A stretch of 35,719 bases of DNA from HGM04593 sp045634365 (GTDB taxonomy: Bacteria > Bacteroidota > Bacteroidia > Bacteroidales > Bacteroidaceae), in contig JAZRAC010000040.1 in NCBI GenBank assembly GCA_045634365.1, positions 1-35,719 of the forward strand, written 5' to 3'. Of this stretch, positions 23,596-32,184 are shown piece after piece. How positions within the stretch are numbered: position 1 is the stretch's first letter; the number at the start of each line of letters is the position of its first letter. The notes under the pieces were generated by a model, which did not search any database, was not told the DNA's origin, and saw only the letters and a program-made list of their open reading frames with translations. The position numbers were made by a program, and so were the translations under genes.

Positions 23596-24726
23596 CTAAA
23601 TGAGTGAACGGTAACAGCCGCCGGCAACGGCCTTTACAAGCCCCTTCATCTCCATATCAAACAGCAGTGGCATAAGGGTGGTGATGGGAATATCGGTCTT
23701 TACCACAAGTTGGTTAATTTGCAGCCCGTCGGAAGAGGCTTTCAGCAGCCCGATAATCACCGTTTCATCGGGCGACAGTTCCGGAAACAGCTCCGCCTGA
23801 CGAGGTTTCTCCTTTACTGCTCCGCCGCACCAATTCATCGCCTCCACAAAATCGTGGGCCGAGGTTATTAGGGCTGCACGATTGCGTGCCACAAGCTCGT
23901 TGCAGCCGCAGGAGTATTGGTCGTTCACTCGGCCGGGGAAGGCGAAACAGTCGCGCGAATAGCTTTGAGCAATCGAGGCGGTTATAAGAGAGCCTCCCGA
24001 AGACGCCGACTCTACAACCACAGTAGCATCGGCCATTCCTGCAACTATTCTGTTACGCTGCACAAAAAATTGCGGGAAGGGGTTTGTTTCGCTCATAAAT
24101 TCGGTGAGAAGGCCACCACCCTGCTCAATCATTCTCTTAGCAACGGAACGATGCATACGCGGGTAGAGCGTGTCGAGCCCGTGGGCAAGCACTCCCACCG
24201 TGGGCAGCCCAGCCTCCACTGCTGCACGATGCGCACAAATATCTATTCCGTATGCAAGCCCGCTCACAATAAGAGTCCCCGGTTGCAGACGCGCAAGGTC
24301 GCGCACAAACGCGGCACACATCTCCTTGCCATACTCTGTTGCGTGGCGCGTGCCCACGATTGATACAATGCGAGTGGCATTAAAGGGAATATCGCCCAAC
24401 GAATAGAGGGCTATGGGAGCATCGTCACACTCCAAAAGACGGGCGGGGTAGTCGCCGTCGTTCAGGCAGGTTAGTTTTATGTTATTAGCCTCGATAAACT
24501 CCATTTCGCGCTTGGCACGTTCCATTATGCTTTTGTCGCGCAGGGCCGCCAGCAGTGTGGGGGATACTCCCGGGAGAATATCGTTTATATAATCGATATT
24601 GTCGAAAAGTTCCTTTGCACTCCCCGCAACATCCATTATCTGACGAAGAAGAGCAGGATTCTGCACTTGCACCCGCGAGAGCGCAAGTATAGAAACCTGC
24701 TCATTTATGTCGGCTTTATAGTTCAC
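23596..24726 (-). CDS. dprA: DNA-processing protein DprA
   Basis: This 376-aa protein starts with GTG (24726-24724), whose G is shared with the stop of the preceding TPR lipoprotein gene. It has a helical N-terminal domain and a Rossmann-like DprA core (IVSIVGTRHATEYG, VSGLAYGIDICAH, HGLDTLYPRMH, GGLLTEF, SSGGSLITA). A C-terminal winged-helix domain (about 310-376) completes it. DprA binds incoming single-stranded DNA and loads RecA in transformation; it is also widespread in species not known to be competent. Its translational overlap with the lipoprotein gene suggests co-expression. Confidence 0.95.
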   Translation of the reverse strand: MNYKADINEQVSILALSRVQVQNPALLRQIMDVAGSAKELFDNIDYINDILPGVSPTLLAALRDKSIMERAKREMEFIEANNIKLTCLNDGDYPARLLECDDAPIALYSLGDIPFNATRIVSIVGTRHATEYGKEMCAAFVRDLARLQPGTLIVSGLAYGIDICAHRAAVEAGLPTVGVLAHGLDTLYPRMHRSVAKRMIEQGGGLLTEFMSETNPFPQFFVQRNRIVAGMADATVVVESASSGGSLITASIAQSYSRDCFAFPGRVNDQYSCGCNELVARNRAALITSAHDFVEAMNWCGGAVKEKPRQAELFPELSPDETVIIGLLKASSDGLQINQLVVKTDIPITTLMPLLFDMEMKGLVKAVAGGCYRSLI

Positions 24727-26423
24727 TATTTGAGTATTGCTTTAAAAGCCTCGTTGTTGGCATATTTGGAGAATTCAAGGTCGCCAAGAGCTTTCTGTGC
24801 CATAGAGGGGTCGAGCTTGACAGCCTCTTTAAGACCATCGTAAATGAGTGCGGCGTTGCCTGTGCGTGCACCAAGAACCGCCTTAATGTAGTGTGTGGTG
24901 GCATCGGGGTTCTTTATGGAAGCGATAGTCTTTTTCGCGGTGCTGTAATCGGCGTCGAGCAGCTGGGCAAGAGCTGTGCTGTTCGAGGGTTCTTTCTCCA
25001 AAAGATAAGCTGCGCGACCATACAGGCCCTTTGCAATATAGAGATTGCCGAGAGCCTCGTCACCGGCTTTTGAACTTGAACCGAGAGTCATATATGTCTC
25101 GGCTGCGGCTACATTGCCCTCCAACAATTCAAGATAGCCGAGATTCACATTAACCTCGGGAGCCCCTTTGTCGGCCTGCGCAGCCTTTGTAAAGTACTCT
25201 TTTGCGGTTGCATAGTCGCCGGCATTGTAGGCAAGGACACCCAAATTATTGTAGGCACGATAGTCGCCGGGGTGCAGTGCAGCCGCTGTTTCATATATTT
25301 TCTTTTGCTCGGCAACATCATCGGTGAGAATTGCCGAGTAGAGTATCTCTTCGAGCGAGAGAACTTTCGGGTCGGTGGCAAACTGTTGCATAATCTCATC
25401 GTCGGAGCGACCGATAAGCTGATAATTCAAAGTGATGCGGGCACGACGCAACTGGGGCAGAATTTCGTCGGCAAGGTCTTTGTAGACCGACGAAATATTC
25501 TTAATCTGCTGCTCACGCTCCTCGGGGTCGTCGTACATCGAGAGGACACGCAGGATAATCTCCTTGTCGGGCAGCTCCGATTGTGAAACAAGTTCCTTGA
25601 AGCCCTCCCAATCCTCGGCGGTATAATCGGCATCGACGGCTGCATCCAATTTTGCCTTCTTCATTGCCTCCTTGACAAATTTTGCAGTATTAGCTTCGCG
25701 ACCGGTTGCCACATTGGCGTTAAGCGACATTCCACCATCGGGAGAGGCGTATGCCGATACTTCAATGTTATCTACAACTTTATTCTCACTATCGGCTGCA
25801 ATATCGCGCATTGCGGCTTTAAGCTCATCAATCGACTCGCTTTTAAGCTCGGCAGCACGCAAATTTGTCTGCTGAATGAGGAACATTATGTTGGCCTCTT
25901 TTGCCTGCTTTATTACACGCTGGAAGGCATCTTCGCCAATTGCTATTTTTGCATTCTTGGCGGTTGAGCGATACAACTGCGATGTTGCAATGCAACCATC
26001 GGCAATCTTAACCTCGGGGAGATTATAGCTCTTGTCGCCCTTCTTCACTGTAAAATTCAAATAAAGTGACGATTTTTCCATTGCAGGAATATAGTCAAAC
26101 GACATTTTCATTGTGAAAGAGCCACCTTTGTCGTAGAGGATTGTGCGATTGTTGCCACGAACCTTCTCGCCCTGAAACACTACCGATTCGGCAGTGGCAG
26201 AGCCTCCGTCGTACTTTAATACGGGGGTTATTGTGAGTACCGACTTTTTGTTGAAGAATTTTGCAGGGAACTTTCCATCGACTGTCACAGGAATTTCACT
26301 GCCGACAACCTCCAACACCTGTGGGGTTACTGTAAAATATTCTGCGGGGAGCTCTCCCATTTTTGAACTGCACGAGCAGAAAAATACTACCAACGAGGAT
26401 AGTAAGAACGATAATTTTTTCAT
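24726..26423 (-). CDS. TPR lipoprotein with OmpA-like segment
   Basis: This 565-aa protein has an N-terminal lipoprotein signal (MKKLSFLLSS...FFCSCSS, acylated Cys probably 18). A beta-rich domain (about 25-165) and a helical part with an OmpA-like ASPDGG segment near residue 230 follow. TPR repeats run from about 375 to 480 (DYRAYNNLGVLAYNAGDYATAKEYFTKAA and copies). It probably sits in the outer membrane, facing the periplasm, and may organise envelope proteins. It has a good promoter and overlaps dprA by one base. The function is not known to me; similar proteins are widespread in Bacteroidales. Confidence 0.82.
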   Translation of the reverse strand: MKKLSFLLSSLVVFFCSCSSKMGELPAEYFTVTPQVLEVVGSEIPVTVDGKFPAKFFNKKSVLTITPVLKYDGGSATAESVVFQGEKVRGNNRTILYDKGGSFTMKMSFDYIPAMEKSSLYLNFTVKKGDKSYNLPEVKIADGCIATSQLYRSTAKNAKIAIGEDAFQRVIKQAKEANIMFLIQQTNLRAAELKSESIDELKAAMRDIAADSENKVVDNIEVSAYASPDGGMSLNANVATGREANTAKFVKEAMKKAKLDAAVDADYTAEDWEGFKELVSQSELPDKEIILRVLSMYDDPEEREQQIKNISSVYKDLADEILPQLRRARITLNYQLIGRSDDEIMQQFATDPKVLSLEEILYSAILTDDVAEQKKIYETAAALHPGDYRAYNNLGVLAYNAGDYATAKEYFTKAAQADKGAPEVNVNLGYLELLEGNVAAAETYMTLGSSSKAGDEALGNLYIAKGLYGRAAYLLEKEPSNSTALAQLLDADYSTAKKTIASIKNPDATTHYIKAVLGARTGNAALIYDGLKEAVKLDPSMAQKALGDLEFSKYANNEAFKAILK

Positions 26424-26475
26424 TGTCTTTTTATATTTTATACTTATTTCTATAAACTTCTTAACTTAAATCACG

Positions 26476-26506
26476 CGAAGATAAGTTTAATAATTCACTT
26501 TACAAA
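26476..26506 (-). promoter_or_regulatory. Promoter of the TPR lipoprotein-dprA unit
   Basis: On the minus strand TTTG (26506-26503), a 19-bp spacer and TATCTTCG (26483-26476) match the Bacteroidales consensus and lie about 53 bp before the ATG. Confidence 0.75.
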
Positions 26507-26544
26507 CAATCTATGGCCGTACAAGGTACTTTTTTTAAAAAAAT

Positions 26545-27492
26545 TCACACTCTTTTTTTATTTCTTGGATGATGCTCTATAATCTCTTCGCGCAAACGGG
26601 TGGAATCTATGTGTGTATAAATCTCCGTGGTTGTGATACTTTCGTGTCCGAGCATTGCCTGAATTATACGCAGATTGGCACCACCTTCGAGCAGATGGGT
26701 GGCAAACGAGTGACGAAAAGTGTGGGGGCTCACACTCTTCGTAATTCCAACCAAAAGCGCAAGTTCTTTTATCATACGAAACACCAAAATACGCGAAAGT
26801 TTCTTTTTAAGGCGTTCACTCACAAAGACATAATCCTCGTACCCGGACTTTATTTCTATTTTGCAGCGGTCGGTCTCATAGGCCTCTAATTCGGCTATTG
26901 CACGGGAAGAGATTGGCACAAGGCGTTGCTTGTCACCCTTGCCGGTGACACGGATAAAGCCCTCGGAAAGGTAAAGGTCGGAGCGTTTGAGGTTGCACAC
27001 TTCGGAGACGCGCAACCCGCAGCTGTAAAGAATCTCTATTATAGCCCTATTGCGCTGCCCCTCCTTTTTCGAGAGGTCAATTGCATTTATCATATTATCA
27101 ATCTCCTGCAAGGAGAGCACTGCCGGCAGGCGCACACCCACCTTGGGCGATTGCAGAAGGTCGGTAACATTCTGCTCCACAAAGCCATCAAGCTGTAAAA
27201 AACCATAAAAAGAGCGCAAAGAGGATAGGATGCGTGCCTGCGAGCGAGGCGTAATTCCAATATCGTCGAGCGCAGCCATAAACGCCCTAAAATCGTTCAA
27301 TTCTGCCTCCAACAGGTTCTTCCCGGCATCTTTAAGATATCTATTGAAATTCTCAACATCGCTCACATAAGCCTCTATGGTGTTTGAAGAGAGGGATTTT
27401 TCGAGCCTTAGATAGGCACGATAGAGCGTAACGGGAGAATTATCGCGCCCTGTCCCACCCGCTGTTGTTTTTTTCGTACCTTTTTTTGCCAT
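26545..27492 (-). CDS. xerD: Tyrosine recombinase XerD
   Basis: This 315-aa recombinase has an N-terminal SAM-like core-binding domain (about 20-105) and a catalytic domain with the full set of residues: R161 (CGLRVSEV), K185 (TGKGDKQR), H257 and R260 (HTFRHSFATH), H283 (GHESI) and Y292 (IYTHI). The length and the spread of motifs fit chromosomal Xer proteins that resolve dimers at dif, and there is no cargo or att site next to it, so it is not taken for a phage integrase. A lysine-rich 15-residue N-terminal extension is present. Confidence 0.92.
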   Translation of the reverse strand: MAKKGTKKTTAGGTGRDNSPVTLYRAYLRLEKSLSSNTIEAYVSDVENFNRYLKDAGKNLLEAELNDFRAFMAALDDIGITPRSQARILSSLRSFYGFLQLDGFVEQNVTDLLQSPKVGVRLPAVLSLQEIDNMINAIDLSKKEGQRNRAIIEILYSCGLRVSEVCNLKRSDLYLSEGFIRVTGKGDKQRLVPISSRAIAELEAYETDRCKIEIKSGYEDYVFVSERLKKKLSRILVFRMIKELALLVGITKSVSPHTFRHSFATHLLEGGANLRIIQAMLGHESITTTEIYTHIDSTRLREEIIEHHPRNKKRV

Positions 27493-27585
27493 AAAAATAA
27501 TTTCTCACGCGAATTTACGAATAAACAATATTATTGCGTTAAAAATCGGCAAAAATATTATCGCAGATGCTACAAACGACAATTA

Positions 27586-27617
27586 TTTCTCATTCTCACA
27601 TAATTATTGTATCTTCG
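27586..27617 (+). promoter_or_regulatory. Candidate promoter of the O-methyltransferase-rbfA unit
   Basis: TATCTTCG at 27610-27617 fits the -7 box. TTTC at 27586-27589, 20 bp upstream, is a near match to the -33 TTTG. The ATG follows 24 bp downstream. Confidence 0.5.
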
Positions 27618-27640
27618 CAACAAATTAACAGACAATTCCA

Positions 27641-28276
27641 ATGAGCATCGACAGCCGCCTTGACGATTATATAGCCTCGCACAGCAGCCCCGAGGGAGAA
27701 TATCTCTACAACCTTTATCGGGCGACCAACATTGAGATACTGAACCCGCATATGGCGTCGGGGCAGGTACAAGGGCGTTTGCTAAAATTATTGGTGAAGA
27801 TGATACGCCCGAAAAGAATTCTGGAAATTGGCACATACACGGGCTATTCGGCAATCTGTATGGCCGAGGGGCTCGACGATGGGGCAAAAATCTACACCTT
27901 TGAAATTGACGATGAATTGGAGGATTTTACTCGCCGTTGGATTGAAAATTCTCCTGTGGCCGACAAGATTGTGTTTACCATCGGCAGCGCATTGGAGATT
28001 GTGCCCACGATGAACGAAAAGTTCGACCTTATATTCATCGACGGCAATAAACGAGAGTACACAGCATATTACGAAATGGCACTTGCCCATCTGAACGAGG
28101 GTGGATGGATTCTTGCCGACAACACTCTGTGGGACGGGTGGATAATAGACGAGAAACGACAGGATGCACAAACAAACGGAGTGAGGGCATTCAACGACCT
28201 TGTGAGCAACGACGAGCGCGTGGAAAAAGTTATACTCCCCCTGCGCGACGGGCTCACCATAATCAGAAAAAAGTAA
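27641..28276 (+). CDS. SAM-dependent O-methyltransferase (COG4122 type)
   Basis: This 211-aa class I methyltransferase has an N-terminal helix pair, the SAM-binding motif ILEIGTYTGYSA (about 65-76), an acidic FEIDDE after beta-2, the metal-side FDLIFIDGNKREY and a DNTLWDG segment typical of Methyltransf_3 enzymes. These bacterial proteins are related to catechol and caffeoyl-CoA O-methyltransferases and include the TrmR-type tRNA methyltransferases, so a tRNA target is possible, especially next to rbfA. Substrate is not resolved from sequence. It begins the rightward run with rbfA and the permease. Confidence 0.9.
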   Translation: MSIDSRLDDYIASHSSPEGEYLYNLYRATNIEILNPHMASGQVQGRLLKLLVKMIRPKRILEIGTYTGYSAICMAEGLDDGAKIYTFEIDDELEDFTRRWIENSPVADKIVFTIGSALEIVPTMNEKFDLIFIDGNKREYTAYYEMALAHLNEGGWILADNTLWDGWIIDEKRQDAQTNGVRAFNDLVSNDERVEKVILPLRDGLTIIRKK

Positions 28277-28291
28277 ATTATAAAGCATTAT

Positions 28292-28627
28292 ATGGACAGT
28301 ACAAGACAGAACAAAATTTCGCGATTGATACAAAAGGAGTTAAGCGACATTCTTTTAAAACTCGCAAAAGAGACACGCGGCATAATGGTGTCGGTGAGCG
28401 TGGTGCGTGTGAGCCCCGACCTTGGCATTGCAAAAGCCTATTTAAGCGTATTTCCCTCGGAGAAGGGTAACGAGGTTGTGAATCACCTCAACGAGAATAT
28501 AAAGGCCATACGTTTCGAACTTGGCAACCGCGTGCGCCACCAATTGAGAATAATACCCGAGATTCGTTTCTATATTGACGACTCGCTCGACTACATTGAG
28601 CACATTGACAATTTGCTCAAAGACTAA
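28292..28627 (+). CDS. rbfA: 30S ribosome-binding factor RbfA
   Basis: This 111-aa KH-type protein starts MDSTRQNKISRLIQKELSDI and has the family segments VSVVRVSPDLGIAKAYLSVF, RHQLRIIPEIRFYIDDS and a short C-terminal helix. RbfA helps 16S rRNA 5'-end maturation and late 30S assembly. It lies 15 bases after the methyltransferase gene and 2 bases before the permease gene, so all three are probably one transcript. Confidence 0.95.
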   Translation: MDSTRQNKISRLIQKELSDILLKLAKETRGIMVSVSVVRVSPDLGIAKAYLSVFPSEKGNEVVNHLNENIKAIRFELGNRVRHQLRIIPEIRFYIDDSLDYIEHIDNLLKD

Positions 28628-28629
28628 CT

Positions 28630-29871
28630 ATGAACCTCTCGTTCCACATTGCCACAAGATACCTATTTTCGAAGAAGAGCCATCAGGTGATAAACATAAT
28701 ATCGGGAGTAGCCATTGCCGGCGTAGCGCTTGCGACGGTGGCTATGGTGTGTACTCTGTCGGTCTTCAACGGATTCAAAGAGATTGTAGTGGAACAGTTC
28801 ACGATGTTCGACCCTGACATAAAGATTACCGCCGCCCGAGGAAAAAACTTTACAATAGAGGAGTCCGCACGCACAAAGCTCGCGCAACTGCCGGGAGTTG
28901 AGGTAACAAGTGCAGCCATAGAGGACAAGGCTATGGTGCAGTATCGTGGGAGGCAGACAATGGCCACAATCAAGGGTGTAGAGAGGAAGTTTGCCGAACT
29001 TAACGATATTAAGAGCAGCCTCGTGGGCAATGGTAAATTCACATTGGGCGACAGCATAAACAGCTATGCAATCCCGGGAATAGGGATTGTGAGTGCGCTT
29101 AACTGCGGGCTATACTATGTGGAGCCGTTGGAGATTTTTGCACCTCGAAGGGGTGCAAAAGTTAACTTCACGCTCCCATCGGCCAACTTTAAAAAAGGAT
29201 TATTGCACTCCTCGGGATTGAGTTTCATTACGAACCAGCCAAAATATGATGAAGGCTACATTCTAACATCGCTAAACTTTGCAAGAGAACTTTTCGGGAG
29301 GAACGAGAAAGAGGCCACAAGCCTCGAAATAAAAATTACCGAGGGGTGCGACATTGAGGCAACAAAGGCCGGCATTGCGAGAATATTGGGAGAGGGGTTT
29401 ATTATAGAGGACTGCTACGAGCAACAAAAGGATATATTCAAGGTTATGAAAATCGAGAAGCTTATATCCTACATATTCCTCTCATTCATTCTGCTAATCG
29501 CCTGTTTCAACATAATAGGTTCGCTGTCTATGCTCATAATAGAGAAACGGGAGAATATGAGAACTATGCGGGCAATGGGTGCCACCGGCAAAATGATTGC
29601 CGATATTTTTATTCTCGAAGGTTCTATAATATCGGCCATCGGAGCCTCTGCCGGCATTATAATCGGCATTGCAGTGTGCCTGTTGCAACAAGAATACGGG
29701 TTACTCACTCTGGGCGGAGAGGCCGAGGGATTTATTGTAAACAGCTACCCCGTAAAAGTAGAGGCCGAGGATATTGCCACCACATTCCTGACGGTGCTGG
29801 TGGTGGGGCTTGTTGCAGTGTGGCTCCCTGTGAAACTGCTCACGAGAAAGTTTGTTGAAAAGGAGAATTAG
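28630..29871 (+). CDS. LolC/LolE-type ABC transporter permease (FtsX family)
   Basis: This 413-aa inner-membrane protein has a first transmembrane helix (about 22-45, INIISGVAIAGVALATVAMV), a periplasmic MacB-like core (about 50-270) and three C-terminal helices (about 280-305, 325-355, 378-400) of the FtsX permease domain. RENMRTMRAMGATGKMI is the cytosolic loop that meets the ATPase. In Bacteroidetes single LolC/E-like proteins of this kind are thought to extract lipoproteins from the inner membrane. Its ATPase partner (LolD) is not adjacent. The permease family is sure; the lipoprotein role is inferred. Confidence 0.9.
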   Translation: MNLSFHIATRYLFSKKSHQVINIISGVAIAGVALATVAMVCTLSVFNGFKEIVVEQFTMFDPDIKITAARGKNFTIEESARTKLAQLPGVEVTSAAIEDKAMVQYRGRQTMATIKGVERKFAELNDIKSSLVGNGKFTLGDSINSYAIPGIGIVSALNCGLYYVEPLEIFAPRRGAKVNFTLPSANFKKGLLHSSGLSFITNQPKYDEGYILTSLNFARELFGRNEKEATSLEIKITEGCDIEATKAGIARILGEGFIIEDCYEQQKDIFKVMKIEKLISYIFLSFILLIACFNIIGSLSMLIIEKRENMRTMRAMGATGKMIADIFILEGSIISAIGASAGIIIGIAVCLLQQEYGLLTLGGEAEGFIVNSYPVKVEAEDIATTFLTVLVVGLVAVWLPVKLLTRKFVEKEN

Positions 29872-29892
29872 GAGGTTATTTATACAAAATGA

Positions 29893-29930
29893 GAGGGCGA
29901 CTGTTTTTTAGTTGCCCTCCCTCTTTTTTT
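29893..29930 (+). terminator. Terminator after the permease gene
   Basis: GAGGGCGACT (29893-29902) and AGTTGCCCTC (29910-29919) pair over a 7-base loop with one G-U pair, followed by CCTC and seven T. It lies between convergent genes and touches the murI stop. Confidence 0.85.
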
Positions 29931-30774
29931 ATTCAAGAACCACGTGCTCTACATCAATAAGCTGTTCAAGATAGCGTGAGGCCTGTTCACGGAAACGATT
30001 ATCCGATTCTGTGGTACAGAATACCCTGCCACCACCTTTTGAACAGAGCGCATCAATTTCGGGGTGACGAGAGAGATAGTTTTTGAGCGACGAGGCAACA
30101 GCAGCACCTTGTGTAAGGATTTTTACCCCGGGTGGAACAAACTGTTTAATCTTCTCTATGAGCATAGGATAGTGGGTGCAACCAAGAATTATTGTATCTA
30201 TCTGCGAATCGCGCGACAGAAGGTTGTCCACGTGTCGTTTAATAAAATAATCGGCACCGGCACTATGGTGCTCGCAAGTCTCTACAAGAGGCACCCACAT
30301 TGGGCAGGCCTCGCCGGTAACCACAATATCGGGGTAAAGTTTCTGTATCTCCAATGGATAGGAGTGCGATTTTATGGTACCCTCGGTAGCCAAAATTCCC
30401 ACGTGACGAGTGGCTGTAACATCGCCGATAGTCTCCACCGTGGGGCGTATTATCCCAAGCACCCTGCGAGAGGGAGCTATCAACGGCAAGTCCACCTGCT
30501 GAATACTGCGCAACGCCTTTGCCGAAGCTGTGTTACAGGCCAATATAACCAAATGACACCCTTGCGCGAAGAGGTGTTTCACACACTGACGGGTAAATTC
30601 ATACACAACATCGAAGGAGCGGGTACCATAGGGAGTGCGGGCATTGTCGCCAAGATAGAGATAATCGTATTGTGGCAACAACTCCTGAATCTCACGATAT
30701 ATCGTAAGACCGCCGTAGCCCGAATCGAAAATTCCTATCGGGCCGGAAAGCTCGGGTTTGTTTCTGCCGTACAT
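29929..30774 (-). CDS. murI: Glutamate racemase MurI
   Basis: This 281-aa racemase has the motif IGIFDSGYGGLT with the substrate Asp-Ser, the first catalytic Cys in LACNTASAKA (near residue 80) and the second in ILGCTHYPM (near residue 195). It makes D-glutamate for peptidoglycan. It starts 4 bases after the preceding OmpH/Skp gene stop, as the last gene of the uppS-bamA-skp cluster, and ends at a bidirectional-looking terminator region. This placement is common in Bacteroidales. Confidence 0.96.
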   Translation of the reverse strand: MYGRNKPELSGPIGIFDSGYGGLTIYREIQELLPQYDYLYLGDNARTPYGTRSFDVVYEFTRQCVKHLFAQGCHLVILACNTASAKALRSIQQVDLPLIAPSRRVLGIIRPTVETIGDVTATRHVGILATEGTIKSHSYPLEIQKLYPDIVVTGEACPMWVPLVETCEHHSAGADYFIKRHVDNLLSRDSQIDTIILGCTHYPMLIEKIKQFVPPGVKILTQGAAVASSLKNYLSRHPEIDALCSKGGGRVFCTTESDNRFREQASRYLEQLIDVEHVVLE

Positions 30775-30778
30775 TTTA

Positions 30779-31435
30779 TCACTCTTCCACTATTGTTACA
30801 GTAACGCTATCACTCTCCTCCATAATAACATCTTCAAGCGGCTCTTTGTTACAAGGAACCGTGTCTGAATTTTCCGCATCGAATGTTACAGCAGGTGCAA
30901 TGCGGGGAGTATTCTGCTCCATTTGAGCAGTAGTGGGCGAAACAACCTCCTTTATGATGAGACGGGTTATATTCACTCCATAATCGGGGTGCACAAAGCG
31001 ATAAGCCTCCTTGTCGGTGTCTATCGCATAGGCAAGATTGTTGCGCAAGCACACACGCTCTATTGCCGCATCTATCTTCTGTACTATGGGAGCAAAAAGC
31101 GAATCGTGGGCCTGCACAAGCCACTCGTTCAACTGGTCGCGCAACACCACATTGCGGTCGACAAGTTCCTGCAATTCCTTTTGGCGTCTGCGCAAAATAG
31201 GCTCGGGAAAAGTATTCTGCCCATCGAGGAACGAGACATAGTTGCGGGTGAGCGTCTCCTCGCCTTGTGCAATCTCGGCATCGCAAAGTTCAAGAAGTGA
31301 GTTATAATTATTCTGCGCCTCACTATATTCGGGGAGCGAGTCCATAACCACCTTTAAACTGAAATAGCCGAATTCTGTTGTCTGCGCACAAAGCAGAGCC
31401 GGCAACAGCAGAATAACAAACAATAATTTACGCAT
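30779..31435 (-). CDS. OmpH/Skp-like periplasmic chaperone, longest paralogue
   Basis: This 218-aa protein has a signal peptide (MRKLLFVILLLPALLCAQ) and a Skp-like fold: short beta strand (FGYFSLKVVMDSLPEYSEA), a long coiled-coil of about 90 residues, then VCLRNNLAYAIDTD. The C-terminal 45 residues, after about 170, are an acidic, low-complexity extension (ending DSVTVTIVEE) not found in the two neighbouring paralogues. Skp proteins hold unfolded outer-membrane proteins on the way to the Bam complex. A hairpin repeat lies in its 158-base upstream gap, so its expression may be uncoupled from the genes before it. Confidence 0.85.
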   Translation of the reverse strand: MRKLLFVILLLPALLCAQTTEFGYFSLKVVMDSLPEYSEAQNNYNSLLELCDAEIAQGEETLTRNYVSFLDGQNTFPEPILRRRQKELQELVDRNVVLRDQLNEWLVQAHDSLFAPIVQKIDAAIERVCLRNNLAYAIDTDKEAYRFVHPDYGVNITRLIIKEVVSPTTAQMEQNTPRIAPAVTFDAENSDTVPCNKEPLEDVIMEESDSVTVTIVEE

Positions 31436-31462
31436 TCTTCTATATTATTAAAAAAGGTAAGA

Positions 31463-31545
31463 AGCTGTGTCAAAATAAAGATTTTGACGCAGCTCTTTCA
31501 AGTTTGTGAGAATTGACAAAATACAAGGCGTTGATGGTTAAGACA
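31463..31545. repeat. Hairpin-bearing repeat-like insert in the skp cluster
   Basis: AGCTGTGTCAAAAT (31463-31476) and ATTTTGACGCAGCT (31481-31494) form a 14-bp hairpin (one G-U on the plus strand) with a 4-base loop. It is followed by sequence that looks unlike the surrounding intergenic DNA. 'CTGTGTCAAAAT'-type ends remind me of dispersed repeats and insertion-sequence termini in Bacteroidales; this is memory, not a search. It sits between two skp paralogues, where it may act as a partial terminator. Confidence 0.45.
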
Positions 31546-31593
31546 AAGGGGTTGCCAATTACGACTCACTGCCCTGAATCCTATGATTATTTA

Positions 31594-32097
31594 TTACTTC
31601 GCCGCAATACCGAGCTTCGCCTTAACTTTTGCATCGAGGTTCTCGCAAAGAGTCTCGCTGATGTAGGGAATACCGGCTGTAATATCGAACACGCAAACGT
31701 AACCACCCTCGCGGCCCACAGCCTGAATAGCAGTTTGAAGAATGTTGTTTACCTCGGCCAATTTTGTCTGCTGTGCCTGTTGCAAATTCTGATAGCTCTC
31801 CTGTTCATATTGTTGAAGGCGAGTATACAAATCCTGCAATTCAGCCTCACGACGTTTGAGAATGTTGGCAGGGAGAGAGTCTTTTACCTGTTCAAAAGCA
31901 ACACCCTTCTTTTCAAGCTCTGTGCGGAGACGATCAAATTCATCGGCATACTGTTTCTGCAAAGTCTGCAATTCATTCTGCGCCTTTGTAAACTCGGGCA
32001 TAACCTGTGCTATTGCAGGAGCATCAACATAACCGAACTTTTGTGCAAAGAGGCTCACGGGAGCCATAATCAAAAATAGAATAAGAATCTTTTTCAT
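31594..32097 (-). CDS. skp: OmpH/Skp-like periplasmic chaperone
   Basis: This 167-aa protein has a signal peptide (MKKILILFLIMAPVSLFAQ), a strand FGYVDAPAIAQVMPEF, a Glu/Gln-rich coiled-coil (about 38-120) and a closing strand GGYVCVFDITAGIPYI. This is the size and shape of Skp. It is the second of three paralogues downstream of bamA and has its own internal promoter. Trimeric Skp shields outer-membrane proteins during transit through the periplasm. Confidence 0.92.
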   Translation of the reverse strand: MKKILILFLIMAPVSLFAQKFGYVDAPAIAQVMPEFTKAQNELQTLQKQYADEFDRLRTELEKKGVAFEQVKDSLPANILKRREAELQDLYTRLQQYEQESYQNLQQAQQTKLAEVNNILQTAIQAVGREGGYVCVFDITAGIPYISETLCENLDAKVKAKLGIAAK

Positions 32098-32154
32098 TTT
32101 ATTATTATTTTATGGTTTTACATTTATAAGACACTTTTTTTTGCGAATGTGTCA

Positions 32155-32184
32155 CAAAGGTAGCTATTTAATTTGAATAACCAA
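32155..32184 (-). promoter_or_regulatory. Internal promoter inside the end of the first skp gene
   Basis: On the minus strand TTG (32184-32182), a 19-bp spacer and TACCTTTG (32162-32155) give a full -7 match. It would drive the second skp about 58 bases downstream, separately from bamA. Confidence 0.65.

Noticed and set aside
26545..27492. Phage or transposon integrase
   Set aside because: Length, full Xer motif set and housekeeping neighbours fit chromosomal XerD; no att site or mobile genes are adjacent.
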